Below, piece by piece: positions 1 to 6,670 of a stretch of 9,773 nucleotides of DNA. Origin of the DNA: Ktedonobacter sp. (lineage in GTDB: Bacteria; Chloroflexota; Ktedonobacteria; Ktedonobacterales; Ktedonobacteraceae); NCBI GenBank assembly GCA_003450555.1, contig DMFQ01000247.1, positions 14,053-23,825 on the forward strand, in the 5' to 3' direction. The stretch's first letter is position 1, and every line of letters starts with the position of its first letter. The translations under genes were made by a program, and so were the position numbers. Below the pieces are notes generated by a model. It saw only the letters and a list, made by a program, of their open reading frames with translations, had not been told where the DNA came from and did not search any database.

Positions 1-174
1 ACTGCCGAGACGGCAGAGGGACTGATTATGGGTCTGCGGCACCGCACATACCCTGTCGAGGGTGTACAGTTTCACCCGGAGTCAATCATGACTCCTTCGG
101 GAAAAGATTTGTTACACAACTTTTTAGCATACAAGAGGCAATGTATGGTGCAACTTCAAGGCACGATACACTGA
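1..174 (+). CDS. trpG: Anthranilate synthase component II (glutamine amidotransferase), 3' end only
   Basis: This is the last 57 codons of an open frame that enters from the left edge and stops with TGA at 172-174. The visible peptide contains [11 protein letters not shown], the signature around the catalytic His and Glu of class I glutamine amidotransferases (triad Cys-His-Glu; the Cys lies outside the window). The following stretch, [15 protein letters not shown], fits the usual TrpG/PabA C-terminus. In this family the subunit hydrolyses glutamine and passes ammonia to TrpE, which makes anthranilate from chorismate. The next gene, trpD, starts 27 nt later on the same strand, so trpG is favoured over pabA. 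The frame carries about ten residues ([11 protein letters not shown]) beyond the usual conserved end. Subunit identity is well supported. Whether it is free-standing or fused to TrpE cannot be seen. Confidence 0.88.
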   Translation, partial: TAETAEGLIMGLRHRTYPVEGVQFHPESIMTPSGKDLLHNFLAYKRQCMVQLQGTIH

Positions 175-186
175 GCTTTTTGAAAG

Positions 187-204
187 AGAGAGGAACAAGC
201 AATG
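187..204 (+). promoter_or_regulatory. Ribosome binding site of trpD, near-identical copy of the one before trpA
   Basis: The segment AGAGAGGAACAAGC, then one base, then the ATG of trpD, recurs before trpA at 4082-4099. Only one of the 18 positions differs (A versus G just before ATG). The AGAGAGG core is Shine-Dalgarno-like and lies about 8 nt from the start codon. It supports the chosen starts of both genes. Confidence 0.6.
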
Positions 205-1245
205 ATTCGTGAAGCAATCGCTCAGGTTGTAGCTGGTGCCACCCTCAGCGAAGACGAGGCGGAGTCAGTCATGGAAGAAATTATGTCTGGCGCTGCTACT
301 CAGGCACAAATGGGGGCATTTCTCACGGCTTTGCGTTTGCGCCCTGGCGGCGAAACTGTGGAGGAGATTGCGGGATTAGCACGTATCATGCGCGAAAAAG
401 CTGTACGGGTTCACCTGGCTGAGAACGTTTCGACGCGCGCTCTGGATACCTGTGGCACAGGCGGCGACGGAGCGGGTACATTTAATGTTTCGACCGCTGC
501 TGGTATCCTTGCAGCAGCGGCAGGAGCTTTTGTGGCGAAACACGGCAACCGTTCCGCTACCAGCCGTTGTGGCAGCGCTGACGTGTTGGAGGCGCTCGGT
601 GCGCGCATCGATCTTGGCCCGGAGCAGGTAGCCTATTGCGTCCAGGAGATCGGTTTTGGCTTTATGTTCGCTCCCGCCTATCACCCCGCCATGAAGCATG
701 TTGGCCCAACCCGCCGTGAGATAGGTATTCGCACCGTTTTCAATATCCTTGGCCCGCTGACCAATCCTGCTCACACTCGCTTCCAGGTACTCGGTGTAGC
801 CGATAGCTCCTTGATGCGCAAGATGGGCGAGGTATTGCTCCACCTCGGCTGCCAGCATGCCCTGATCATTCACGGAGAAGATGGCATTGATGAATGTTCT
901 CTTAGTGCGCCAACACTTATCTGCGAGGTACGAAAAGGCCAGGAACTACGTGAGTATACTATAACCCCTGAGGAAGTCGGCCTCAACCGAGTAACCGATC
1001 AGCAACCCTTCCAGGGTGGTGACCCGGCCTATAATGCCGCTATGCTACGCGCTCTATTGAGCGAATACAAGGCGGAACCCGCTACCGACATGCTGTGCCT
1101 GAACGCGGGCGCAGCCCTATTAGCAAATGAACAGGTTGCGTCAATGCGTGAAGGAGTCAACCTGGCTCGCTCCACACTGCGCGAGGGAAAGGCAAAACAG
1201 AAACTACAAGACGTTATTGCCTGTTCACGCGCCTTGAACAGGTAG
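202..1245 (+). CDS. trpD: Anthranilate phosphoribosyltransferase
   Basis: A cytoplasmic enzyme that transfers the phosphoribosyl group of PRPP to anthranilate, giving phosphoribosylanthranilate (second step of the Trp branch). Its 347 residues match the usual family length of about 340. Visible motifs are the glycine-rich PRPP loop GTGGDG (85-90), KHGN (113-116), GSADVLEALG (124-133), the anthranilate-binding stretch HPAMKHVGPTRREIG (161-175) followed by NILGPLTNP (181-189), and DGIDE (227-231), whose acidic residues bind Mg-PRPP in known structures. The loop after KHGN reads RSATSRCGSAD; a Cys stands where Ser is common, which is unlikely to matter. The ATG at 202 has a good ribosome binding site. 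It lies 27 nt after trpG and 8 nt before trpC-trpF, consistent with a single operon. Confidence 0.97.
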   Translation: MIREAIAQVVAGATLSEDEAESVMEEIMSGAATQAQMGAFLTALRLRPGGETVEEIAGLARIMREKAVRVHLAENVSTRALDTCGTGGDGAGTFNVSTAAGILAAAAGAFVAKHGNRSATSRCGSADVLEALGARIDLGPEQVAYCVQEIGFGFMFAPAYHPAMKHVGPTRREIGIRTVFNILGPLTNPAHTRFQVLGVADSSLMRKMGEVLLHLGCQHALIIHGEDGIDECSLSAPTLICEVRKGQELREYTITPEEVGLNRVTDQQPFQGGDPAYNAAMLRALLSEYKAEPATDMLCLNAGAALLANEQVASMREGVNLARSTLREGKAKQKLQDVIACSRALNR

Positions 1246-1253
1246 GGTGTCCT

Positions 1254-2759
1254 ATGTTTCTCGACCAGATTGTGTCCCAAACGCTGAAAGACCTGGAGCA
1301 GCGTAAGCAGGAATGCTCGTTATCAGAGATGATGCTCCTTGCAGCCGCTCAGCCTCCACCACGTGACCTGCTGGAGGCTCTCCGCCCTAAAAGAAGTGCA
1401 GATTCCGTGAACGAATCGGCAGGCGCGGAACAGGATGCATTCGCCAATAATCAGACAGAGATACGTTTGATCGCAGAGGTAAAACGTGCTTCACCGTCCA
1501 AAGGCTTGCTAGCTCCACATTTCGACCCGGTGGCATTGGCGCAAACCTATGCAGCTCACGGGGCCACAGCTATCTCTGTTTTAACTGAACCTCACTTCTT
1601 TCTTGGCTCACCACAGTACTTGACAGCAATAAAAGCAGCGGTGAGTGTGCCTGTGTTGCGTAAAGATTTCATTGTAGATGAGTATCAGGTATACGAAGCG
1701 CGAGCGTGGGGCGCTGATGCTATACTGCTTATATGTGCCATCCTCCGCGACGAGCAACTGCGCCACCTGCTCAAAGTGGCCCATGATCAACGTATGCATT
1801 GCCTGGTAGAGGTCCATAGTGTCGAGGAAGCACAGCGAACCGTGGCAGCCGGAGCATCAATCATTGGTGTGAACAGTCGAGACCTCGTGACCTTTCATAT
1901 GAATCCCAATCTCATACGAGAGCTACGGCATATCATCCCGGCAGACCGTGTTATCGTTGCTGAGAGTGGCATCCATTCCGCCGCGGACGCTCGCCGTTTA
2001 GCGCGCTATGGCGTCCAGGCCATGCTGGTGGGGGAGTCGCTGGTGGTATCGCAAGATGTACCGGGTCAGATGCGTTCTTTATTGGCAGGGGCCAACGAGA
2101 GTATACAGGTAAAAATATGTGGCCTACGCACGCACGTGCACCTGAATGCTGCGATCGAAGCTGGCGCAGACATGCTTGGCTTCATCTTTTATGAGCCAAG
2201 CCATCGTTATATACAGCCCGCTCAGATGAAGATGCTGCTGGAAAATACACGCTTCTCCTCTTTACCAGAGGATGGACAGCATGTGCCCGATCTCGTTGGT
2301 GTCTTCGTCAATGAGGATGCGGACTGTATCAATGACATTGCTGAGCGAATCGGGCTACACTTTGTACAACTGCATGGCAACGAATCACCCGAGTTTTGTC
2401 AGCTCATTAAGCGCCCTGTCATCAAAGCGCTCCAACTCGATAATAGCGGAGATAGAGGTAAAGTCAAAGCCTATCGAGAAACATCGTGGCGCATCCTGCT
2501 CGACACTCCCTCCAACGCCTGGGGCGGAACAGGCGCTACTCACGATTGGAGTCTTGCTCGCAGCGTGGCGCAAAACACTCCCATCTTGCTAGCAGGTGGT
2601 CTGACACCTCAGAATGTGGCAGAAGCAATTTCTCAGGTTCGCCCGTGGGGTGTCGATGTCAGTAGCGGTGTAGAAACCAATAAACACAAAGATGTCACAA
2701 AGATACAAGCATTCATTCAGCAGGTACGCCATGGCATCGCTTTACAGCGAAATCCGTAA
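1254..2759 (+). CDS. trpCF: Bifunctional indole-3-glycerol phosphate synthase / phosphoribosylanthranilate isomerase
   Basis: A 501-residue fusion of two TIM-barrel enzymes doing consecutive steps. PRAI isomerises phosphoribosylanthranilate to CdRP, and IGPS closes it to indole-3-glycerol phosphate. Residues 1 to about 275 are IGPS: EVKRASPSKG (75-84, catalytic Glu/Lys), VLRKDFIVDEYQ (134-145), LVEVH (184-188), GVNSRDL (205-211) and AESGI (236-240). Residues about 284-495 are PRAI: VKICGL (286-291, catalytic Cys289), GFIFYEPSHRYI (309-320), VQLHGNESPEF (371-381), LLDTP (415-419, catalytic Asp417) with GGTG (424-427), LAGGL (446-450) and GVDVSSGVE (466-474). The linker is only about 10 residues. 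The order C then F matches the enterobacterial fusion. Residues 45-68 are a poorly conserved stretch before the first IGPS motif. The ATG is 8 nt after the trpD stop; the GGTAGGG overlapping that stop can serve as ribosome binding site, so the two genes may be translationally coupled. All key catalytic residues I can place are present in both halves. Confidence 0.96.
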   Translation: MFLDQIVSQTLKDLEQRKQECSLSEMMLLAAAQPPPRDLLEALRPKRSADSVNESAGAEQDAFANNQTEIRLIAEVKRASPSKGLLAPHFDPVALAQTYAAHGATAISVLTEPHFFLGSPQYLTAIKAAVSVPVLRKDFIVDEYQVYEARAWGADAILLICAILRDEQLRHLLKVAHDQRMHCLVEVHSVEEAQRTVAAGASIIGVNSRDLVTFHMNPNLIRELRHIIPADRVIVAESGIHSAADARRLARYGVQAMLVGESLVVSQDVPGQMRSLLAGANESIQVKICGLRTHVHLNAAIEAGADMLGFIFYEPSHRYIQPAQMKMLLENTRFSSLPEDGQHVPDLVGVFVNEDADCINDIAERIGLHFVQLHGNESPEFCQLIKRPVIKALQLDNSGDRGKVKAYRETSWRILLDTPSNAWGGTGATHDWSLARSVAQNTPILLAGGLTPQNVAEAISQVRPWGVDVSSGVETNKHKDVTKIQAFIQQVRHGIALQRNP

Positions 2760-2769
2760 TCAGGGGTTT

Positions 2770-2798
2770 TTATCACTCAATTTTCTTTATTGTATACT
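2770..2798 (+). promoter_or_regulatory. Possible internal promoter ahead of trpB
   Basis: TTATCA (2770-2775), a 17-nt spacer and TATACT (2793-2798) resemble a sigma-70 type -35/-10 pair, with 4/6 and 5/6 matches. The spacer is T/A-rich. Transcription would begin near 2805, upstream of the TTG at 2823 but downstream of the TTG at 2790. This is the only long A/T-rich gap inside the trp array. Internal trp promoters are known in other bacteria, but this one is a pattern match only. Confidence 0.35.
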
Positions 2799-2822
2799 TA
2801 TAGATTGAAAGGCAAAAGAGCT

Positions 2823-4082
2823 TTGCAGACACAGCACACGCAGCATACGACGCAGACACACAGTACAGAGACATACCAACATAATCTCTACCCAGATGAG
2901 CGTGGCCGCTTCGGCTCATTTGGTGGAAAGTTTGTACCCGAAAGCTTGATGGCGGCACTCACAGAGTTAGAAGCCGCCTATCTGGATGCCTGTAACGACC
3001 CTGGCTTCCAGCTCGAGCTGCAGACGCAGCTCGCCAGCTTTGTCGGACGCCCAACGTCGCTCCATTTTGTGCCACGCTTTTCGCGCATGGTTGCGCCTGG
3101 CATCAAAGTGTATCTCAAACGAGAGGACCTGGCGCATACAGGGGCGCACAAAATCAACAATGCGCTGGGACAAGGATTACTTGCTAAGCGTATGGGGAAA
3201 AAACGCATCATTGCCGAAACGGGAGCTGGGCAACATGGTGTCGCAACTGCCACGGTCTGTGCTATGCTCGGGCTTGAATGCATTGTCTATATGGGTGAGC
3301 TTGATATCCAACGCCAATCGCTCAACGTGTTTCGCATGAAGTTGTTGGGTGCAGAGGTCCGCTCGGTTGAAAGTGGCAGTCGTACCTTGAAAGACGCCAT
3401 TAATGAGGCGATTCGCGACTGGGTCACGAACGTTGAGACAACGTTTTACCTGATCGGTTCAGCGGTTGGTCCGCACCCCTATCCACGGATCGTGCGCAAC
3501 TTCCAATCAATCATTGGCGCAGAGGCGCGGAAACAGATCCTCGCACAGGAGGGGCGCATGCCTGACATAGTTGTTGCCTGTGTTGGAGGCGGCAGTAACG
3601 CCATTGGCATGTTCTATCCTTTTGCCGACGCATTGGATGTACGATTGGTAGGCGTAGAAGCAGGTGGCACAAGTCTGGCAGCAGGCAAGCACGCGGCAAC
3701 ATTAGTGGCAGGTAGGCCAGGAGTACTCCATGGAGCAATGAGTTATCTCTTGCAAGATGACGACGGACAGGTATTGGAGACGCATAGCATTTCAGCGGGG
3801 CTTGACTATCCGAGCGTTGGACCTGAGCATAGTTATATGAAAGAAACTGGTCGCGCAACATATGTCTCAGCCAACGATGCAACCGCCTTGCGGGGATTGC
3901 AGGTGTTGAGCCAGTGCGAAGGTATTATCCCCGCCTTGGAGCCAGCACACGCCCTGGGATATCTACTGGAGGCGGGTGAACAAGGTGCGATTCCCGCCGG
4001 GTCTCTGATCATCCTGAACCTTTCAGGGCGCGGCGACAAAGATATGCTTACGGTGGCTCAGGCCTTGAATGTGACATTGTAA
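2823..4082 (+). CDS. trpB: Tryptophan synthase beta subunit
   Basis: A PLP enzyme that condenses indole with serine to make tryptophan, working as an alpha2-beta2 complex with TrpA. Counting from TTG 2823 (419 residues), the frame shows [16 protein letters not shown] (25-40), [10 protein letters not shown] (105-114) with the PLP lysine at 110, ETGAGQHG (132-139) with the catalytic Glu at 132, the phosphate-binding GGGSN (255-259) and SGRGDKD (401-407), whose Ser contacts the PLP ring nitrogen. These are features of the classical TrpB1 type that partners TrpA. No ATG or GTG lies before DERGRFG. In-frame TTG codons occur at 2790, 2805 and 2823. I chose 2823 because GAAAGG (2807-2812) sits 10 nt before it and nothing similar precedes the others; from 2790 the protein would be 430 residues. 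The first 20 or so residues are rich in Thr, Gln and His and look unstructured. The stop at 4080-4082 lies 14 nt before trpA. The start is uncertain, the function is not. Confidence 0.96.
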   Translation: MQTQHTQHTTQTHSTETYQHNLYPDERGRFGSFGGKFVPESLMAALTELEAAYLDACNDPGFQLELQTQLASFVGRPTSLHFVPRFSRMVAPGIKVYLKREDLAHTGAHKINNALGQGLLAKRMGKKRIIAETGAGQHGVATATVCAMLGLECIVYMGELDIQRQSLNVFRMKLLGAEVRSVESGSRTLKDAINEAIRDWVTNVETTFYLIGSAVGPHPYPRIVRNFQSIIGAEARKQILAQEGRMPDIVVACVGGGSNAIGMFYPFADALDVRLVGVEAGGTSLAAGKHAATLVAGRPGVLHGAMSYLLQDDDGQVLETHSISAGLDYPSVGPEHSYMKETGRATYVSANDATALRGLQVLSQCEGIIPALEPAHALGYLLEAGEQGAIPAGSLIILNLSGRGDKDMLTVAQALNVTL

Positions 4083-4099
4083 GAGAGGAACAAGCGATG
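4082..4099 (+). promoter_or_regulatory. Ribosome binding site of trpA, near-identical copy of the one before trpD
   Basis: AGAGAGGAACAAGC, then G, then ATG. This matches 187-204 at 17 of 18 positions. The first A belongs to the trpB stop codon TAA, so ribosomes ending trpB would terminate on top of this site, favouring coupled synthesis of the two synthase subunits. Confidence 0.55.
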
Positions 4100-4957
4100 C
4101 AAACGAAAAACGAGGACTCAATACACCAGGCCACTCAAGATACGCCACCCGCAGCCAGAATTACTCATGTTTTTGAGCGAGCGCAGCACGAGGGGCGCGG
4201 CGTGCTCATTCCCTACTTTATGTGCGGTTACCCTTCAGCCTCACAGTGTATCGAGCTTGTACTGGCAGCAGCGGCAGGAGGCGCCGATATCATCGAGCTA
4301 GGTATGCCCTTTAGCGATCCCCTGGCCGATGGAGCCACGATCCAACACGCAGGGCATGTTGCCCTTGAGCGCGGGATGACCATCAAGGGGTGTATGGAGA
4401 CCGCTCGCAAGGTTGCAGCACAGTGTGATGTTCCACTACTCTTAATGGGCTATTATAATCCTGTCATAGCGTACGGCCTTGAGCGTTTCTGTCAGGAAGC
4501 TGCGGCCAGCGGCGTCTGTGGCTTCATAATTCCTGACCTTCCGCCCGAAGAGGCAGCGCCTCTGCAACAGACCGCGTACCGCTATGGACTTGCGCTCATC
4601 TTCATGGTGCCGCCTACTACGAGCGATGACCGCATTACCCAGATAGTTAAAGTTGCAGCAAACGGCCCTGGTGGATTTCTCTACTGCGTCTCACTCAGTG
4701 GTGTCACTGGCTCACGGGCAGCTCTGCCTCCGCACATGCGTAGTTTCATTGCTAGAGTCCGTGGCTATACGAAAGAATATGGCCTACCGCTGGCGGTTGG
4801 CTTCGGCCTTTCAACGCCCGAACATATTGCCGAGATAACAAGTTATGCCGAGGGAGCAGTAGTAGGTAGTGCATTGGTTACTATCATTGATCAGCACGAG
4901 GAAAGCCAGCAGGTCGAGGTAGTGAAGAACTATATTGAGAGCCTCAGGAAGAGGTAA
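4097..4957 (+). CDS. trpA: Tryptophan synthase alpha subunit
   Basis: A TIM-barrel enzyme that cleaves indole-3-glycerol phosphate to indole and glyceraldehyde-3-phosphate, channelling indole to TrpB. It has 286 residues against the usual 260-270; the excess is an N-terminal tail of about 20 hydrophilic residues before RITHVFERA. The motif IIELGMPFSDPLADG (65-79) holds Glu67 and Asp78, equivalent by spacing to the catalytic Glu49 and Asp60 of the enterobacterial enzyme. Also visible are LMGYYNP (116-122), IPDLPPEE (145-152), VSLSGVTGSRAALP (198-211, phosphate loop), VGFGLST (234-240) and GAVVGSALV (253-261). The start has a strong ribosome binding site nearly identical to that of trpD. It follows trpB by 14 nt and precedes the chorismate mutase gene by 24 nt. 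Confidence 0.96.
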   Translation: MQTKNEDSIHQATQDTPPAARITHVFERAQHEGRGVLIPYFMCGYPSASQCIELVLAAAAGGADIIELGMPFSDPLADGATIQHAGHVALERGMTIKGCMETARKVAAQCDVPLLLMGYYNPVIAYGLERFCQEAAASGVCGFIIPDLPPEEAAPLQQTAYRYGLALIFMVPPTTSDDRITQIVKVAANGPGGFLYCVSLSGVTGSRAALPPHMRSFIARVRGYTKEYGLPLAVGFGLSTPEHIAEITSYAEGAVVGSALVTIIDQHEESQQVEVVKNYIESLRKR

Positions 4958-4981
4958 CAAGAAAAAGGGGTATGGCACTTC

Positions 4982-5350
4982 ATGTATTGTAGGGGCATCA
5001 GGGGAGCAACAACTGTCGAACGAAATGAGCGAGAGGATATATTGACGGCTACGACAGAGCTATTGCAATTACTCATCCAGCACAATGACTTGCGTGCAGA
5101 AGATATCGCCAGCGCTATCTTCACTGTTACGGAAGACCTGGACGCAGAATTTCCAGCTTTAGCCGCGCGCCAACTTGGTTGGACAGAGGTTGCGCTGCTG
5201 TGTACGCGCGAGATCCCCGTCCCTAACAGCCTGGTGAAGTGTATCCGTATTTTACTGCACGTGAATACTACGCGCAGCGCTGCGGAAATGCAGCATGTCT
5301 ATATTCGTGGAGCAGTCAACCTGCGCCCCACATTGAGTAAGCAGCTATAG
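4982..5350 (+). CDS. aroH: Chorismate mutase, monofunctional AroH type
   Basis: A small cytoplasmic enzyme (122 residues, typical of the trimeric AroH fold) that rearranges chorismate to prephenate, the first step of the Phe/Tyr branch. It aligns without gaps to the residues known for the Bacillus subtilis enzyme: Arg7 in RGIRGATTV (4-12), Phe57, Arg63, Cys74, Glu77, Arg89 and Tyr107 in VYIRGAVNLRP (106-116). All active-site side chains I can place are conserved. The ATG at 4982 follows AAAAAGGGG by 11 nt, rather far. An out-of-frame ATG at 4972 sits almost on that site, would encode only six residues, and is probably unused. The gene is 24 nt after trpA, so the operon also contains the enzyme that competes with anthranilate synthase for chorismate. 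Bacillus aro-trp supraoperons show comparable grouping (family knowledge). Confidence 0.93.
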   Translation: MYCRGIRGATTVERNEREDILTATTELLQLLIQHNDLRAEDIASAIFTVTEDLDAEFPALAARQLGWTEVALLCTREIPVPNSLVKCIRILLHVNTTRSAAEMQHVYIRGAVNLRPTLSKQL

Positions 5351-5496
5351 AACTTTGTTTCAGCTGTGAAACGGAGCAAAGAGTAACCTTGTTTAACTGG
5401 CAATCATGACAATGGTGTCAAGATAGGCCGAAATGCTGGCAATGACGAACTGGCAATAAACCAAACCGTTTTGACACACATAAAGGAGTTTTAATC
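5351..5496 (+). promoter_or_regulatory. Repeat- and dyad-rich gap before the DAHP synthase gene, probable control region
   Basis: This is the only long gap in the aromatic array. It contains: a dyad GTTTCA-GCTG-TGAAAC (5357-5372), flanked by CTTT and AAAG that could extend the stem; three copies of CTGGCAAT (5397-5404, 5436-5443, 5450-5457); and a 7-bp inverted pair GTGTCAA (5415-5421) / TTGACAC (5471-5477), whose right arm lies just before the AAGGAG ribosome binding site (5483-5488). The hairpin has no U-run after it, so it is not a clear intrinsic terminator. I cannot place a convincing promoter. The pattern suits an operator cluster or a leader RNA controlling aroF, but no known riboswitch class is recognised. 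Confidence 0.45.
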
Positions 5497-6576
5497 ATGA
5501 TTGTCGTAATGAAAGCACAGTGCGATGACAGAGACATTGACCACGTTTTAACTTTTCTTGCAAACCATGGCTTAAGCGGTCACCCTTCTCGAGGTATTGA
5601 ACGCACTGTCATTGGTGTCCTGGGCGCTGTTGGCCCTTCTGGCACTCCAGGTAGTATTGGCGGAATCAATCCCACCATTGGCGAAGCATTGGAGTGCCTC
5701 CCCTGTGTCGATTCAGTGCTTCGGGTCTCCAAACCCTATAAGCTCGCCAGCCGCGAGTTTCACCCGGAAGATACCATTGTTGATATCCCCGTCCCCTGTG
5801 TCTCCCAGGGTATCGTACAAATCGGCGCCAGTTCAGTTGTTATGATGGCCGGTCCATGTACAGTCGAAAGTGAAAAGCAGTTGATGATCACGGCGCAAGC
5901 TGTTCGCAATGAGGGAGCGGTCATCCTGCGTGGCGGCGCCTTCAAACCCTCAACCTCGCCCTACGGCTTTCGCGGCATGGGTGAGGAAGGCTTGAAACTG
6001 CTTGCCAAAGCCCGCTCGGAGTTTGGTATGGCAGTGATTACCGAGGTTATGACTCCCACTGACGTACCAATGGTCTGCGAGTATGCCGATATCCTGCAAA
6101 TAGGCACTCGGAATATGCAGAATTATATGCTCCTCGACGAAGTAGGTCGCACAAATAAAGCCGTGGTGCTCAAACGCGGTATGTCTTCCACCATAGAGGA
6201 GTGGTTGTTAGCAGCAGAGTATGTTCTCTCCCAGGGTAACCGCAACGTGATTCTTTGTGAACGTGGCATTCGTACCTTTGAGAAGGTAACGCGCAATACG
6301 ATGGATATCAGCGCCATTCCACTGATCAAGCGTCTCTCGCACCTGCCGATCATCTCTGATCCCAGCCAGGGCACAGGTCGCCGCGATCTCGTTGCTCCTA
6401 TGTCTCTGGCATCCCTGGCCGCGGGCACCGATGGGCTGTTGATAGAAGTACACCCTAACCCTGATGAAGCCTTAAAGGATGGGGCCCAGTCCCTGACCAT
6501 TGACCAGTTTAAGGATTTGATGCCACAGGTTCAGGCAGTAGTACAGGCGATAGGACGGAGGGTAGTGACGGATTAA
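5497..6576 (+). CDS. aroF: 3-deoxy-7-phosphoheptulonate (DAHP) synthase, type I-beta with N-terminal regulatory domain
   Basis: It condenses phosphoenolpyruvate and erythrose-4-phosphate to DAHP, the entry step to aromatic amino acids. Residues 1 to about 77 form a ferredoxin-like (ACT-like) domain of the kind that binds Tyr/Phe for feedback control in Thermotoga-type enzymes. The signature [15 protein letters not shown] (79-93) joins it to the barrel. Core motifs are [11 protein letters not shown] (116-126, metal Cys121), [18 protein letters not shown] (143-160), QIGTRNMQN (201-209) and KRGMS (226-230, where the Lys binds substrate). [14 protein letters not shown] (316-329) gives the other metal ligands by spacing, Glu317 and Asp328. 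Two oddities stand out. Gln291 in [12 protein letters not shown] stands where the family has a metal-binding His. Residues about 43-60 form a Gly/Pro/Ser-rich insertion of roughly 12 residues absent from the Thermotoga pattern as I recall it. AAGGAG lies 8 nt before the ATG. The symbol follows Gram-positive usage for this family; aroG or aroA are also in use. Confidence 0.94.
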   Translation: MIVVMKAQCDDRDIDHVLTFLANHGLSGHPSRGIERTVIGVLGAVGPSGTPGSIGGINPTIGEALECLPCVDSVLRVSKPYKLASREFHPEDTIVDIPVPCVSQGIVQIGASSVVMMAGPCTVESEKQLMITAQAVRNEGAVILRGGAFKPSTSPYGFRGMGEEGLKLLAKARSEFGMAVITEVMTPTDVPMVCEYADILQIGTRNMQNYMLLDEVGRTNKAVVLKRGMSSTIEEWLLAAEYVLSQGNRNVILCERGIRTFEKVTRNTMDISAIPLIKRLSHLPIISDPSQGTGRRDLVAPMSLASLAAGTDGLLIEVHPNPDEALKDGAQSLTIDQFKDLMPQVQAVVQAIGRRVVTD

Positions 6577-6640
6577 TTCGCCCGATACTCCTACTGGAAC
6601 CCGTAATCACGACGACTTTTTGCTGCAAGGCGCATGGCAA

Positions 6641-6670
6641 AGATCACTCCCTGGAGCGCGGGAGTGATCT
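6641..6670. terminator. Perfect 11-bp inverted repeat between convergent aroF and queD, probable bidirectional terminator
   Basis: AGATCACTCCC (6641-6651) and GGGAGTGATCT (6660-6670) are exact inverted copies around an 8-nt loop. It lies where the + strand aroF and - strand queD transcripts meet, 64 nt after the aroF stop. The queD stop codon (6644-6646) lies within it. No U-run follows immediately on either strand, so intrinsic termination is not assured; the hairpin may instead block 3' exonucleases. Confidence 0.5.

Noticed and set aside
376..873. Open frame of 165 codons on the - strand inside trpD
   Set aside because: It lies opposite a strongly conserved gene and its translation resembles no family. 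It is a shadow frame.
2272..2592. 106-codon + strand frame inside trpCF
   Set aside because: The PRAI motifs are continuous in the main frame through this stretch, so this frame is a by-product.
4972..4992. Six-codon upstream frame overlapping the aroH start, possible leader peptide
   Set aside because: Its ATG is only 1 nt from the Shine-Dalgarno-like sequence, too close for normal initiation, and it has no Trp, Phe or Tyr codons that would suggest attenuation.
5353..5381. Intrinsic terminator after aroH
   Set aside because: The stem is short and interrupted by a GGAGC bulge on one side, and no U-run follows. Kept as part of the control region instead.
5471..5476. Perfect TTGACA as a -35 box for aroF
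   Set aside because: The matching -10 would fall on the start codon at 5497 and no suitable hexamer is there. It is better read as the right arm of the inverted pair with 5415-5421.
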